From: Hysterium pulicare CBS 123377
Lineage: Eukaryota > Ascomycota > Dothideomycetes > Hysteriales > Hysteriaceae
Assembly: GCA_000467715.1 (NCBI GenBank)
Contig: AJFK01001076.1
Location: 62,001 to 126,000, forward strand
Reading direction: 5' to 3'
Length of the DNA stretch: 64,000 nt
The notes below the pieces were generated by a model. It searched no databases, had not been told where the DNA came from, and saw nothing but the letters and a program-made list of their open reading frames with translations. The position numbers were made by a program, and so were the translations under genes. Numbering within the stretch: position 1 is the stretch's first letter; the number at the start of each line of letters is the position of its first letter. Shown piece after piece: positions 53,083-64,000 of the stretch.

Positions 53083-54939
53083 TCACTTTCTAGATTTGAT
53101 GGGCGTAGAACCACAAAAAGCTACGTTTTGCTCGTTCGCTATCCGTAAAAAAGTATCGGCGCACCAGTTCCTCCTTGGCTCATCTCTGGTCTTAGTATAG
53201 TATGTTGCAGTGGTGGACAACGGGAGAAACATGCACTCTGTAGCAGCGAAGCTCGTATTATAAGTCATGTATTGGACGGAGCGACAGATAAGGGATGCAA
53301 ATTCGGTGCTCTGATCTGGTATAGTGTCGATTGCATCCGTTTGATCTATTGTCAAGTACTGCAAAAGCTGTTGTCTGGTGCTGTGTACTAGAAGCTGGGA
53401 CGTCCAATGGAGATTGTACATAGCGGCAACCTCAATCGATGCGAAAGATATAGGATGAGAGACCGCGCCAGCATCGAATTGAGTCGTGGCCGGGTATGAA
53501 TGGAAAATAGGTGCCGGCAGCGTCATGGTGATGGTGTCTTGAACGGGCTTCAGGCCTTGCTCGACCCTGGAAAGTGCATCGAGTAGCGTAATTGCCGCTT
53601 GAGTTCTTGCGGTAAAATCCTCTGCCTCATCTAAATCGTCTGATTGCTTAAGGATGTTTGGAAGTGGCAGTATAGCTTGACACCATACATCGAATAGTAC
53701 GTTACGGTGCGTTCGTGGCGTTGTAAATAGAGTGGTGGCGGCACCACGCCATTCGGGTTGAGAGAAATAATATTTTTGACGGCGGGCCAGCGCTTCGAAA
53801 AGCTAGAGTACAGATCAGCCAGAATGTAGTCAAATACGGGGTATCATATTTCGTCGTTTTCGGAGGGTAGGTCTGCGCCTACCACCGTCTTTACAATCAG
53901 CCTACAGAGCCCATTTGGACTCTGCACAAGGCTTGAAAGCAAGCTGTCATCCTTGAGGCTATTCGGAAAACATCAGATGGAATGGATACCATCTAGACTT
54001 GCATAGCCAAAGGAGATCGCAGTATGATGAATAATGACGTGGAATGTACGCAACTTACTCCTTGATTCAAAGTGTATAGATGGATCTCTTCCAGACTACC
54101 TGTACTTGTGACCTGAGTTAAACTCTCCCTCAGCAGTTTGTTGCCTCCCTCAACATGCTGGCGCCAGTTCTCTCCTCCACCTCCATTCGAAAGAAACATT
54201 TCCGTAGATCCCATCACCAGATTCGTGGCAATGACATCTCTACGAATGACGACATTCGGCTCAATTATGGCTTGTTGGAGCAGTCGAAGAGCTTTCGTGT
54301 ACATGGTTCTGCTTGCAGTGATAAGGTTTTGATCTCGAAACTGGGATCCGATGAAAGCCGTCGAGAGGGCGCCGATAGCCGTATCTAATAGAACACTGCT
54401 GCCTATCCAGAGAGGAATGAACGACCTCCATGAACCGACTATTTCATCTTGCGGAGCGATAGGTCCGGGTATCGCTCTGTAGGGACCTTGAGCTTTGTAA
54501 AAGAGGTCTACGAAAAGCTGCGCCAAGCCGGTGATGCGCTCGGGAGTTGGATCAAGTGACTGTTCAACAAGGCGATTCGCCATTGAAGGGATTGTTTCTT
54601 GTTGCATAGTGTTTTGAACGCTCTGGTTTTGATAATTGGACCCCTGAGGTTGATTTGGGTCTGACTGCAGGTCTAGCAAAAGGTATTTCTGTGCATTATG
54701 AGATCTGTTCCAGACTGGCGGGGGCTTATCAGCCGAGATGTTGATGAAGACCTGGCCATAGTTATATCCACCGCATATTTCATTCGTAGAAATGCATTCG
54801 CCGCATCGAGGTTTCTTTTTATCGCACTATTGAGGGAGGGATCAGAACTGGGAGATCAACTATCAAGCTGAGGGAAACGTACTTGGATACCTCGCTGCTG
54901 GCAAAATCTACAGGCTCGCTCCTGAGTATCTGAATTCAT
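53083..54939 (-). CDS. Zn2Cys6 fungal transcription factor
   Basis: Predicted nuclear regulator of 514 residues from exons 54939-54883, 54826-54059 and 53802-53083. The zinc cluster is split by intron 1 and becomes perfect after splicing: C-x2-C-x6-C-x6-C-x2-C-x6-C at residues 10, 13, 20, 27, 30 and 37 (CRFCQQRGIQ, then CDKKKPRCGECISTNEIC). The basic residues usual after the second cysteine are replaced by QQRGIQ, so DNA binding may differ. The rest is the divergent middle-homology type region found in such factors (SLEEIHLYTLNQG, then LFEALARRQKYYFSQPEWRG). Intron 2 is 256 nt, unusually long here, because it holds a 198-bp LTR-like repeat; joining across it keeps phase. Neighbouring DNA is repeat-rich. 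Confidence 0.8.
53842..54039 (+). mobile_element. 198-bp solo-LTR-like repeat, copy 2, inside intron 2 of the Zn2Cys6 gene (fossil)
   Basis: Aligns along its full length with copy 1 (8427-8626, opposite strand), sharing tagacttg, gtaggtctgcgcct-like and tcatactgcgatctcc-like blocks in the same order. The insertion accounts for most of the intron's length. It is old, judged by the divergence between copies. Confidence 0.5.
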
Positions 54940-56103
54940 GATCAGGGTGCTTGAGAAAGAGTATGTGTCTAAATTAAGAAGTTTCGAGAAATGGCAACAG
55001 TACACGTCTTGAAGTTGTTTTCGAGAAAGGGACGGACGCCAATGCTATGCTCTAGAATTGATACACAACGAAGATTGACAGAAGAAGAAGAAAGACAAAG
55101 AAAAGTAGGGCTCCTCAATGATTGCTAATGAAATGAAAGGTCCGAGTCATTTGCTCTTATAAATGGACCTCCCAGGAAGTGTTGTTATTCTCATGATACA
55201 GCCTGAATGACCCCATTGACACAAGATCGAAGTTGATAGGTGTCCCATTTTGAATACCTCAAGACAAGGCTGCATAAGATCTGTTACCTAAAATGGCATA
55301 AGGCTGGCCCAAAGAGCCAATCGCCACATGGGATAGTGGCTCTATATTTACTGCCCGCGCGGGCAAATTTGACCACGGATCGTACTGGAGTTCTCGCTTT
55401 AGAGCCTCATTCATCTAAAGAATCCTCAGGCGACCAGTTCTGTTGGCCAGTATCTTGGAAGAAGCTCCAGGGATTGGCACTTGGCAGCGAAGGAGCTCCG
55501 GTAGACGATGAAAACTTTGGTTAACGTAGCACGCAGAGCCGCCGACGGGAGTTCCCCCACCTATTTCGAGGGCTAGGAGGCTGTTGGACGGTCAGGAAAC
55601 TAACGTGCCCCATTGATGAAGAGGATTGGGGGATCAGTCGTTGATCTGGATGACCTAAGAACAGATCTTCCTTGCTCTCGTTGCAACGAACTGGCAGCCC
55701 TACAATGCAGATGAGACGTATGCAGATGGGTTGTCTTTTGCGTGCCCCTGACACCCAAGGATGCAGGCGTCCAGGCGAGAATAACAGTTAGCAGAAGTGA
55801 AGTCATTCGTGGTGAATGAATGAAGCGAGGCCAGCTAATTACGGTAAGCCGAGCTTGGCACGGACTAGGCCGGCTTTGAATGTTACTCGAACTCCCACTC
55901 CGCTCCACCTTCACATCCTCATTTCCGTGGAAGGCTATCAATAGACTCTCCAGATATCTCTCTCCGTCACATTCGCTTCTGAAGTCGAGGCTGTGCTGCG
56001 TACTGACCAATTGCTGACAAGAGCGCGTAGTTAGGCATCGCCAAAAGACTCATCAAGGCCTCCCGCTTTAATCTTTGCAGCAAGATATGTCCAACAATAC
56101 ACC
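54940..56103. other. Intergenic region between the Zn2Cys6 factor and the F-box-like orphan
   Basis: About 1.16 kb of divergent promoter space. Purine-rich runs (gaagaagaagaaag near 55082) belong to the factor's 5' flank. Open frames at 55240-55524 and 55600-56010 lack motifs. Confidence 0.45.
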
Positions 56104-56904
56104 ATGATGATGCCACGCTTGCAACTCTCAATCGCTACCAAAGCTTCACAAACTCTGCCTCAAGCTGCCGAGCTCCGCAACCGAATCTTTGACTACTATT
56201 TTACGCCCGATTCCACCCTGCCGCCCCCACCCCTCGAGATCTCATCTCTTGCGCTCTCATCGACGTGTCGACAATTATACAATGAGACCTACAGTCTGGC
56301 CCTTCCAGTAACCACTTTTCAGACGCGTAGCTGGCGCCTTGTGGACTTACAGGCACATACCAGCCAGCTTAAGCCGTCTAACTGTTCAAAGATCAGGCGG
56401 CTGGAAATTACTATCGGGCTCTATGATTTCCTCGAGAACACGCAATCGCTTGATGGATTGAAACTTGCTGAGGCTAAACTTGTTGCTGTGGAAGAACTTT
56501 ACATCACCTTCACTGGCAAATATCAGTCCGAAGAGTGCGAGAAGCTGATGATGGCAAATCTAGATGTGGTCCTTTGGAAAACCGTGGCGGGACAAAGAAA
56601 CAACATGCTGAAGAAAATACGCATCGTGCACGGGGGCGGTCTGCGCTGGCGAGGACTCCACGAACTCTATGTTGGCATGAAAATGTTCAAGCAGCGGCGG
56701 TCGGCCACATTGGCTGATCACATCGAATGGGAGGTACAAGAAGACGTGGAAGAAGGCCGACTCAAATTGGTTCAGAAGGACCGTGAGGGCAAAGTGAAGA
56801 GGGAGGTTTGCATACTTCTTGGGCATACCATCCGCGAAGCAGAGTTGTACCGTTCGGTACGATCTGAATTGGTCCAGGTAACACAAGAAGAATCTTCTCC
56901 CTGA
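56104..56904 (+). CDS. Hypothetical fungal protein with F-box-like N-terminus
   Basis: Single exon of 266 residues from ATG 56104. The N-terminal part has the LPxxxELRNRIFDYYF pattern and a LALSSTCRQLYNETYSLALP segment, the combination seen in the large family of fungal F-box-like (2EXR or DUF-type) proteins. The middle has KIRRLEITIGLYDFL and LVAVEELYITFTGKY, and the C-terminus is rich in Glu, Lys and Arg. The spacing after LPQ contains two extra alanines (QAAELRN) relative to the usual LPQELRN. No signal or membrane helix. Function unknown. Confidence 0.65.
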   Translation: MMMPRLQLSIATKASQTLPQAAELRNRIFDYYFTPDSTLPPPPLEISSLALSSTCRQLYNETYSLALPVTTFQTRSWRLVDLQAHTSQLKPSNCSKIRRLEITIGLYDFLENTQSLDGLKLAEAKLVAVEELYITFTGKYQSEECEKLMMANLDVVLWKTVAGQRNNMLKKIRIVHGGGLRWRGLHELYVGMKMFKQRRSATLADHIEWEVQEDVEEGRLKLVQKDREGKVKREVCILLGHTIREAELYRSVRSELVQVTQEESSP

Positions 56905-59900
56905 CTCACAGGATGGACAACATTTTGACAGCAATGACTAATTCGGAAATTGTAGGGTATTGTCTTGGAGAATGTGTCTGCCAGACTTCCAGTAAGAATG
57001 GATGCGGCAGACATGGACTGCGAAGCTCTGGCGTTTGAGCTTGAGCAACTGTCTCGCACGTTCAAAGTCCAACCTCCACTGGACATTGAAGCTTACTATT
57101 GAAAATTCATCCAGGCTCTGGAATGAGGATCCGAAACCCCTGGTCGAGAGTCAGCATCCTTCTTCATCTAGGTTTTACTTACGAGTTTCTCTGTGACTTG
57201 TTCCGTGGAACTGTCTAACTTGTTCCTTTGCGCCACGAAAAAAATGGTGGGTTGAGAAAAGGTATGTTCATTAACTTGAGCCGTTGTGTCATGATCAGCT
57301 AACGTCAGATCAGGACATCAGTTGTTTAATGCCCTCTCAATTCCTTTCAGTTGCAGTACCATGAACCTCCATAAGGCCTACTTCATAAAAATCAGCGGCA
57401 GTTCCTGTACGCCCTTTCAATGCGAAAAAGCTCGTCATGATGTCGGAATGGGACTCAGGTCAACCTACATCAAAATGTTTTCAAGAACGTCTCACTGACA
57501 CCTGGTCTAATCCAGTGTTGTAGGACATGGCTTTGATACCCGCACGGTTACGTCTCTCTGTCAGCTTTATCACGTCTCCTATCCGGCGCAGTTGTTCTGT
57601 ATCTAGAGATGACTACCCCAGGTGCTTCGCAGCTAGCCAGACCAATATCACAGTTGCAAATCAAAGGACGTGTTGAAGTTGGTACAATCAATCAGGGTAC
57701 CCTTGATGTGGATTGTGTTAAAAGATCTCGCACTGTTCGATTCACTTTATCAGAGTTGAATTCTGTTTGTCATGACCAACAGGGCCTATCTCGTCACACC
57801 TAAGTTTTGCTTTTGTCCAACAAGCTTTGGACAGGCCGTTATGAAGGCTTGTGTGATAGCTTCCTTGCCTAGGATCCTTGAATTTCCAACCTCCTAATAA
57901 GTTCCCACCGATTTGGTTTTCGTTGCAACGCAGAATTTTAGCGTTCGAGTTCCCATTACGTCTTTATCTCTACATGCTCTTGAGGATAGACTAAAAAGTC
58001 AATCTTTGAAACGTGGACCATGATCCAACAATTGATCGACAGGGCGCTAGAACAGTGTTCGAAGAGAGATCCTTCTAGTGTGGTTATATGTCACTAAATT
58101 CACCTAAAGTAGTACGTCGATCGAATGCTAGCAACCCAACACCCACCTTCAATCGCAATCGATGATCCATTCACCTCAAACAATTCCACTCATTCTCAAA
58201 CACAGACGCTGTACGTACCGCACAGTTGCGGCAAGTCCAGATCATTATCGAGAGCACTGACAGCTTCAACTCGAGACGTTCGTCTGCATGTCTTAAGTGA
58301 CGCAATTGCCATGTGCATGGCAGAAGCCACTGAGAACTCTGAGTTGCAATCCTCCTTTGTATGATCTACCCTTCTCTGTATCATCTACCCGCACGAAACG
58401 TTTTGAGCGCTGCTAGCTAGCTCCGGACAGGCCGCCTCCAAGAAACCTTAGTTTAAGCTTGCCTATGCTTCCCTATCTTGCCACCAATGACTTGGCCCTC
58501 ACACGATCCTCCCGTCGACCCAAAAGTCCGGCAATCTCAAAGCGAATCCTTTCGAATCCTTTATCTCCCTCTCAGGGTGCAGGGTTGATGATCCTTCGAG
58601 TGAATCCTACTGCCAAGATGAGGTAAGGTGGGTGCGGAGAGCGTTGATCCATGCCACAGTGAGAGACACGCTTTTCATCATTTCACATATACGACTGGTT
58701 TTGGAAGGTTTAGGAATCATTTTGTGCAGAACCTTATACTCCGATAAATGTTGGACTGCTGTCGGACGCGGAGGGCTGTGTCATGTTCAGTGGGGATTTG
58801 TATGTGCATGAGTACCAACACGCCGAGCCTTGACAAGACTTTTCGGAGAACGATGTACCTATGGAAGCTTTCTCACCACGACGTAGAATCCAGTTCGCCA
58901 GCCACTATCTCTCACATAGCACGCTATATTGTCTAGTGTGTGGACAACTTGGACTTCGAATTCTGCAAGGCTGGCGATCCGGCCGAGAATACCCTATCCA
59001 ATCCATGAACCCAGCATGCCATGCGCAAAAACGACCGCCGTTGACATTCACCAAAAAAGCCGATTGTCTTGGCGTGTTGTACCTATTTACAACCATTTCA
59101 CTATCGAATACGAAAGCAAAATTACGAGGCTATGATATCACTCCAATTAAGTTCTAACCCGCAACCCCGCATCGCTACGCCCTCAATCCCCAAATTGCCG
59201 GAATAGCTCCTCCTCTCTGTACCTGTCATCCTCTGCGTTTCATCCGTTCCCTTGGAGCTCAACCCGTTGCCGCAATCCCCCGTTCTATGGCCGTTTTATA
59301 GGCGAGGGAAACATTCCCGGATGGCATGCCGGGGGGTTCTCTACCAGGTAAATTCTGTACGCACCGACACCTCAGGCAGGTACATGCAGGCTTCGAACCG
59401 GCATTGTGGCAGGTTGAGCGTTGAAAGTTCGCTGGGGAGAGGACATCGCCACCATGCTCGACGCACGTGGGGTCGAGAGAACGGCCGCCGGTCTCTTCCC
59501 CGTTCCCGCCTTCCCGCAACGCAACGCTCTACCAGACATTCACCGTCTTCTTACTGGGCTTGAAACATCTTCGCCTCCCCCAAAAAAAGTACGGCGTAAT
59601 GAACACAAACTCCCTCGGTATCAGCCACGCCACCACAACTTTTATCAACGACGATCCGAACCCGAATCGCAACACAACTTATCTTTGTACGGTCAGTAAA
59701 TAGTCCAAGTCTAACCCCCACAGGTGCAATCGGCGACTATCTCGTATGGCGCCAAGCCCTACCCGCAGTCTGTATCGGAACGTACCCCTCCAGTGCACTC
59801 CTCCATTGCTTCAAGTACGAAGGGAGGTAGGGTAGGGTAGGGAAGGGAAAGGAAGAGGCTTGCAAAGTAACAGCCTCCCTGGACTGGCACCGCAAGGGGG

Positions 59901-61367
59901 GGGGAAGAACTCCACCAACGTAAATTCCCAGTCCGCATGTAATCGGCAGGCTCGCTAGATTTCCTCCCGTTCCCGCGTATGCATGAAATGTGCACATCTT
60001 ACCCTTGTTAGATGATTCCCCAGTCTCATTTTACTGTACGGTACAGGGTTGTATTAAATAATGGTCTGATTAAGCCTTGTCTATTCAGTAGCTGTAGTCC
60101 AGGTCTGGTGTTGGATACTTCTAGGATCTAGGACGATGCGCACCAATCGCCAGAACCCAAGTACGTACGCAAGAAAGGCATTTCCAAATACGGGGACTCT
60201 TCGTGAGCGTGAGAGTAGGTGTAGTAAGGAGTATAGCTTGGCTCTCTCGTTCTCGCCGGCTACAGTATCCATTTTTGTAGGATTTAGCCTACCTCGCAGA
60301 AGTGGCTTTTCTATGTATGAAGGAATGACCTTACCTATCCTCAATCAGCATCGTAAACCGCCTCGCTCACCTCGTTCGCGATGAGATAAGATGAGCATTA
60401 GCCTCCCCTCCTTCCCGGCCGAATCCACCCAATGCCCACATCATACACTAGCAAGTACAGTAATCACTCTAATAGAAAATCTTCCGCGATGCTCACCAAA
60501 GCGTGCCTAATAATGCCACTAATAAATTCCCGTTTAACTAGATCGTCAACGCTAGACACCCATAATCCACGTAATCATCCAGCGCCAGTAGTCATGCGCG
60601 CAATAAAAAGCCACCACCCCTACAATTGGCAGGACTCACCTACCGTACCGTGCGCCAAGGTCAGATCAGGCGGGAGCGGCGGTCGCCCTATCTCATCGTC
60701 TCCTGCTAGTGTCGCGCTGAATAGAAATAATGATGCATGGACTGCGGACCGGCCAGTGCTTTTCAAGCCTGCCGCTATGGCCTTGGTTGGAACCTGGGAC
60801 GAAGGATGCGGGTTTGGGGTGTTGTGATCCGAGGAAACGGGGTGCGTGCTGCGAGACGGGTAGGAACGGATGCTTTTTTGGGTAAGTAGGCGAGGTTTTT
60901 TGGCTTGCGAGGCTTGCATGAAATTGCGAGTTTTGGTGAAAGCGTACGTGGGAATGTGGAAATTGCTTTTATGGCTCTATTTGGTAAAATAGCGAGCAAT
61001 GCGTGGTGGTTATTGACGTTGAAGGTATCCTATAAGCATTTTGCCCCTGCAATCCATCTGTCCATCGCATATCCTATGGACCTGATTCCCAATCCAATTC
61101 CAATCGTGATTTCCGTATAGCCTGCTCCTCCTTAAAAACAGTACATAGAAACAAATAACCGAGAAGTGATATGCGTACAGATATGTTGAAACCGCAATAC
61201 AAAAGCCAAGTCAGTCTTTCAGATCGAAAGAGTCCAGATTCGTAGAACTCCAAATAGTTTTAGAAAGCAAATAAAACGTATATGAAACAAGCAATAAAGA
61301 ACTCATGAATTTCATCATAAAGAATACAAAAAGAAATGGGTATCTTTAGTCACAAAAAGCCGTAATA
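56905..61367. other. Gene-poor interval of about 4.5 kb
   Basis: No convincing gene. Open frames are short, overlap on both strands and carry no family motifs. Points noted are a TAGGG-rich run near 59826-59850, a G tract at about 59895, and two protein-like pieces around 59590-59700 and 59730-59800 that are weakly linked by a too-short intron-like gap. Part is the 3' flank of the transcription factor gene to the right. It may be decayed coding or repeat DNA. Confidence 0.5.
59823..59852. repeat. TAGGG/AGGG-rich microsatellite
   Basis: Short run of tagggtagggtagggaaggg type. It resembles but is not the TTAGGG telomere repeat, and no telomere-proximal context is seen. Confidence 0.6.
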
Positions 61368-63999
61368 CTACCATCTGACAATCGGAGACGCGCCGACGTT
61401 TCTCACTCTCTTCGCAAGCACCTCGAGGCGGGATTTGATCCCGTTTGCGAAATGCGTGTTGAGTTCTTCTTCCTTCATAACTTCCAGGCAATAACTGATG
61501 GTATCGGCTGGGGCGGTTAACGAGACCAAGTCTCCTTTCCGTGTTGAAAGCATCGGCGTTCCCTCCTGGAACCGGATATATCTTACAAGAGAGACGTGTT
61601 CGGGATGCATGTTATCGATCGCGAACATCGGGTCTGAGAATGGAGTGGGTGATTGTGTGGATCGGTTGGCTGGGTTGACAGTGCCGGTGCTCCAGAGGAG
61701 AAGGCACACGCGGTAGATGACGGCTGGGAACCAGAGTGGACGATTATCTTCTGGCATCATCCGTACAAGGCGGATGAGTTGGCCGCAGTGGAACCAGATC
61801 TGCTGTGCGCTGCCAACGGAAGTGGTCCGCGCCCATGTGGTTGCTAGGAATTGTTGCCGAGAAACTTCACCTCGAGCAAAGGCTTCGATGTCAGGGAAGT
61901 AAGTCACGGTGTTGAGACAAATAAGATGATACATGATGAGATTAGTCAGAGTGACTGGGCACTCCTGCTGCTCGGAGTCGCCGAGCCTCCTACACAGTTC
62001 AAACCAGTCTTGCAGCGCGGACTGAACTTCTCTTATTTGGAAGAAGAGGCTCTGGGCTTGGGTGCTGCTCGAATCGCCAGCGAAGCAGCCTAGACATTGG
62101 TGAAGGTGGTGGACTAGCGCTTGGATAGGGTGGAGAAGGAGGCGGAGTTGTAGCTTGGTAGGGCAATAGCTATTGTCGACGAGCTCACCACTTGTCAGAC
62201 TTTGGTTGAGGTCGCACAAAGAAGGTGGGGTCCGATTCTGGCCAAGGGTCCTGCCATCGTATACTGATGCCACCACTTGAGCCCAGTCATTTGAAGAAGT
62301 GGCCAGCCATATTATGTCTTTGTCAGGAAGCGGGGCGGTAAGCTCGTTGATGGAGAAGTTCGGGGCTTTGTCGTGGAACAGACTCAGCTCTTGGTCAACA
62401 ATAACCGAAGAGTACACAAGTCTAGGCAACTTTGTTAACAGCTCGCTTTGGACCAATGCAAATATAGAAACTTACCTGTTCAAACTCTCGTGTTGCTTCC
62501 ATTCCTTCCACGCAATATCGGTGCCGACTAGACTGTCAAACTCGGGGAGAGGATTCTCCCGGTACGCGAATAGCCCAGAACGGCGAAGCATCTGCATCAA
62601 ATTAGCCTCAGGCCTAAAAAATCTAAAAAGGGTCAGCACTAACCGTAAAGTATAGATCTGACTGGCTCTTGGCAACCTTTGTGGGATTAGCAATAAATCG
62701 CAGCAGATCCTTGGGGCGGAAGCTTACGTCCATATGCCACTTTTGACCACTCCAAGCTGCAAGGTTGATTGACAACAATGCGGCTCGAAGAACATGGGGG
62801 CATTTCCACAGAGAAAGATCGTTGTCGGTGAGGTCGGCCAAGAGTATTCTACATGATTCGACCAAGCCGTTGGTAAGCTGGGAAGCCTCTGTTGTCGGGG
62901 TCGAAGCTGCCCCACCGGCGAGCATAAGGAGCATCAAAAGCTTCGAGGCATCCGATTGGAGCAGCTCCTTGATGCCTAGGTATTGGCATGGAAAGTTGGG
63001 ATAGTATAGCTCAAATCGAGAGCCATAGGCCCTCAACAGGTGCTCCAATGCGGTCACTGATGGAGTAGCCAATAAGGTTGCTTCTGCCTCGGAGGAATCA
63101 TTGCCAATCGTAGAAAGCTGTGGAGAGTTAGATGCTTCAAATAGAATGCGAGCTTTCTGAAGAAGATCTCTGGTCGTAGCCAGCACAGCATCTTTGGTGA
63201 GCTCTTCAACCCGCTCGACCTTCAGCGCATTGTTGAACGCACCTTCAAGCTTGTAAGCAGGCGCAATCGAATCTTCCCAAACACGATTGTTTCTTGGGAT
63301 AGTCCTCAGTCCATCTAGGTATTGTTTTGGCGTGATGGGTTTGGGCAAGTTTTCTTCGCTTGGGTTGCACTGAAAGCCTGGCCAATCATCTCGAACTACT
63401 GCAATAGACTCGGCTTCAGGGATCGAAAATTCGCTCATTGACAACGAGGGTACTGCTCGAGTATGAAGCGTCTGAGGTGGCGACATTGACGGTGCAGTGC
63501 TCGGCCAGGCATCCAGTGAGGCAGGAGACTCGCAGAGTGGAGAGTCCTGCATCTGAACAGAATGCATTGACATGAAGCCAGACTCAAGCTCGGATGACCA
63601 ACCCTGAGGCTGCGATACATCGACCATCTCACTGTCAAATCCCAGCCCAAGTGGAACATGGCTATCATCTGCCCATAGTTGAGGATTCATGTACTGGTCA
63701 AAGGGATCTGCAATGAGCGGCAATGAATCCTCTTGCGAAGCAAATGACTCAGGAGTCTGAGGGGTAAAATGACCAGGGAGATGGAAATCAGCCCTCTCTA
63801 TTGACGGAGTAAATGCTGATAAGCTTGCCTCAGGACTGCCATAATCCGAATAAACAGAATTAACAGTCTGTGCGCCAAAAGTTTGGAGAGGAGTGAGCAT
63901 TGCCAATCCAGTCAGATCTGGTCGGTTGTGCCCCAATTTTGTAGAAGTTGGAATGTTCATTGGCTGTGTCTGCGACAGATGACGGATATCGGAGGTTGG
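61368..63999 (-). CDS. Large fungal transcription factor (C2H2-type family), 5' partial
   Basis: Exons within the window are 63999-62644 (continuing past the edge), 62591-62476 and 62421-61368, joined in phase across introns of 52 and 54 nt, giving about 841 residues. The frame is open to the right edge, so the N-terminus is missing. The visible N-terminal half is a Ser/Pro-rich activation-like region (MSPPQTLHTRAVPSLSMSEF). The C-terminal half is the fungal middle-homology type regulatory region (HLLRAYGSRFELYYPNFPCQ, ASKLLMLLMLAGGAAST, then AALLSINLAAWSGQKWHMDV, RRSGLFAY, ALQDWFELCRRLGD). This layout is that of fungal factors with N-terminal C2H2 fingers, but no zinc finger lies within the window, so the DNA-binding class is inferred. 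The stop is at 61368. Confidence 0.8.
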
Positions 64000-64000
64000 T

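Noticed and set aside
59421-59800. Protein-like pieces that might form a spliced gene
   Set aside because: The only intron-like gap is about 32 nt, shorter than other introns here; two frames compete and no family was recognised.
59823-59852. Telomere-like repeat
   Set aside because: The unit is TAGGG/AGGG rather than TTAGGG, very short, and lies between ordinary genes.
1-64000. tRNA, rRNA, snRNA or CRISPR features
   Set aside because: Scanning by eye for A/B boxes, a U6 or U2 core and regular spacer arrays gave no convincing candidate; a covariance-model search would be decisive.

Overview
The window is nuclear DNA of a filamentous ascomycete (Pezizomycotina). The evidence is introns of about 40-60 nt with GTAAGT-like donors, CTAAC-type branch sites and YAG acceptors, a flbD-type Myb regulator, a HET-domain gene, a DUF3176 membrane protein, MTC6, a fungal GT41 O-GlcNAc transferase homologue and a Zn2Cys6 factor. 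The class is not fixed by the sequence; a helotialean leotiomycete is a weak guess.

Layout. 0-2.2 kb: 5'-truncated ATRIP/UvsD checkpoint gene (+). 2.6-8.6 kb: accessory-looking block with a DUF3176 membrane protein and a HET-domain gene with a broken frame, two diverged copies of a ~230-bp upstream repeat, an inverted-repeat pair, a tiny spliced ORF and a 200-bp LTR-like repeat. 9.0-17.6 kb: phospholipase D (+), MTC6 (-) and flbD (-). 17.6-29.5 kb: about 12 kb without a credible gene, lying upstream of flbD. 29.5-34.8 kb: large OGT gene (-). 37.7-49.3 kb: housekeeping run of sec62 (+), a coiled-coil protein (-), a PH-domain protein (+), L-2-hydroxyglutarate dehydrogenase (+) and a small F-box-like protein (+). 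49.4-61.3 kb: second accessory island with AT-rich repeats, a Ty3/gypsy fossil, a Zn2Cys6 factor whose second intron holds the other copy of the 200-bp repeat, an F-box-like orphan and 4.4 kb of apparently empty DNA. 61.4-64.0 kb: 3' part of a large transcription factor (-) that runs off the right edge.

The genes do not form one pathway. Conserved single-copy genes (checkpoint, lipid signalling, telomere maintenance, secretion, protein O-GlcNAc, 2-hydroxyglutarate removal, development) alternate with two repeat-rich islands. No biosynthetic cluster, CRISPR array, rRNA or convincing tRNA was seen. The most notable observations are the long gene-free interval behind flbD, the shared ~200-bp repeat at 8.4 and 53.9 kb, the duplicated 5' region at 2.6 and 5.9 kb, and a possible 12-nt micro-exon or twin intron in the phospholipase D active-site region. 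Exon joins were worked out by hand from splice signals and reading phase.
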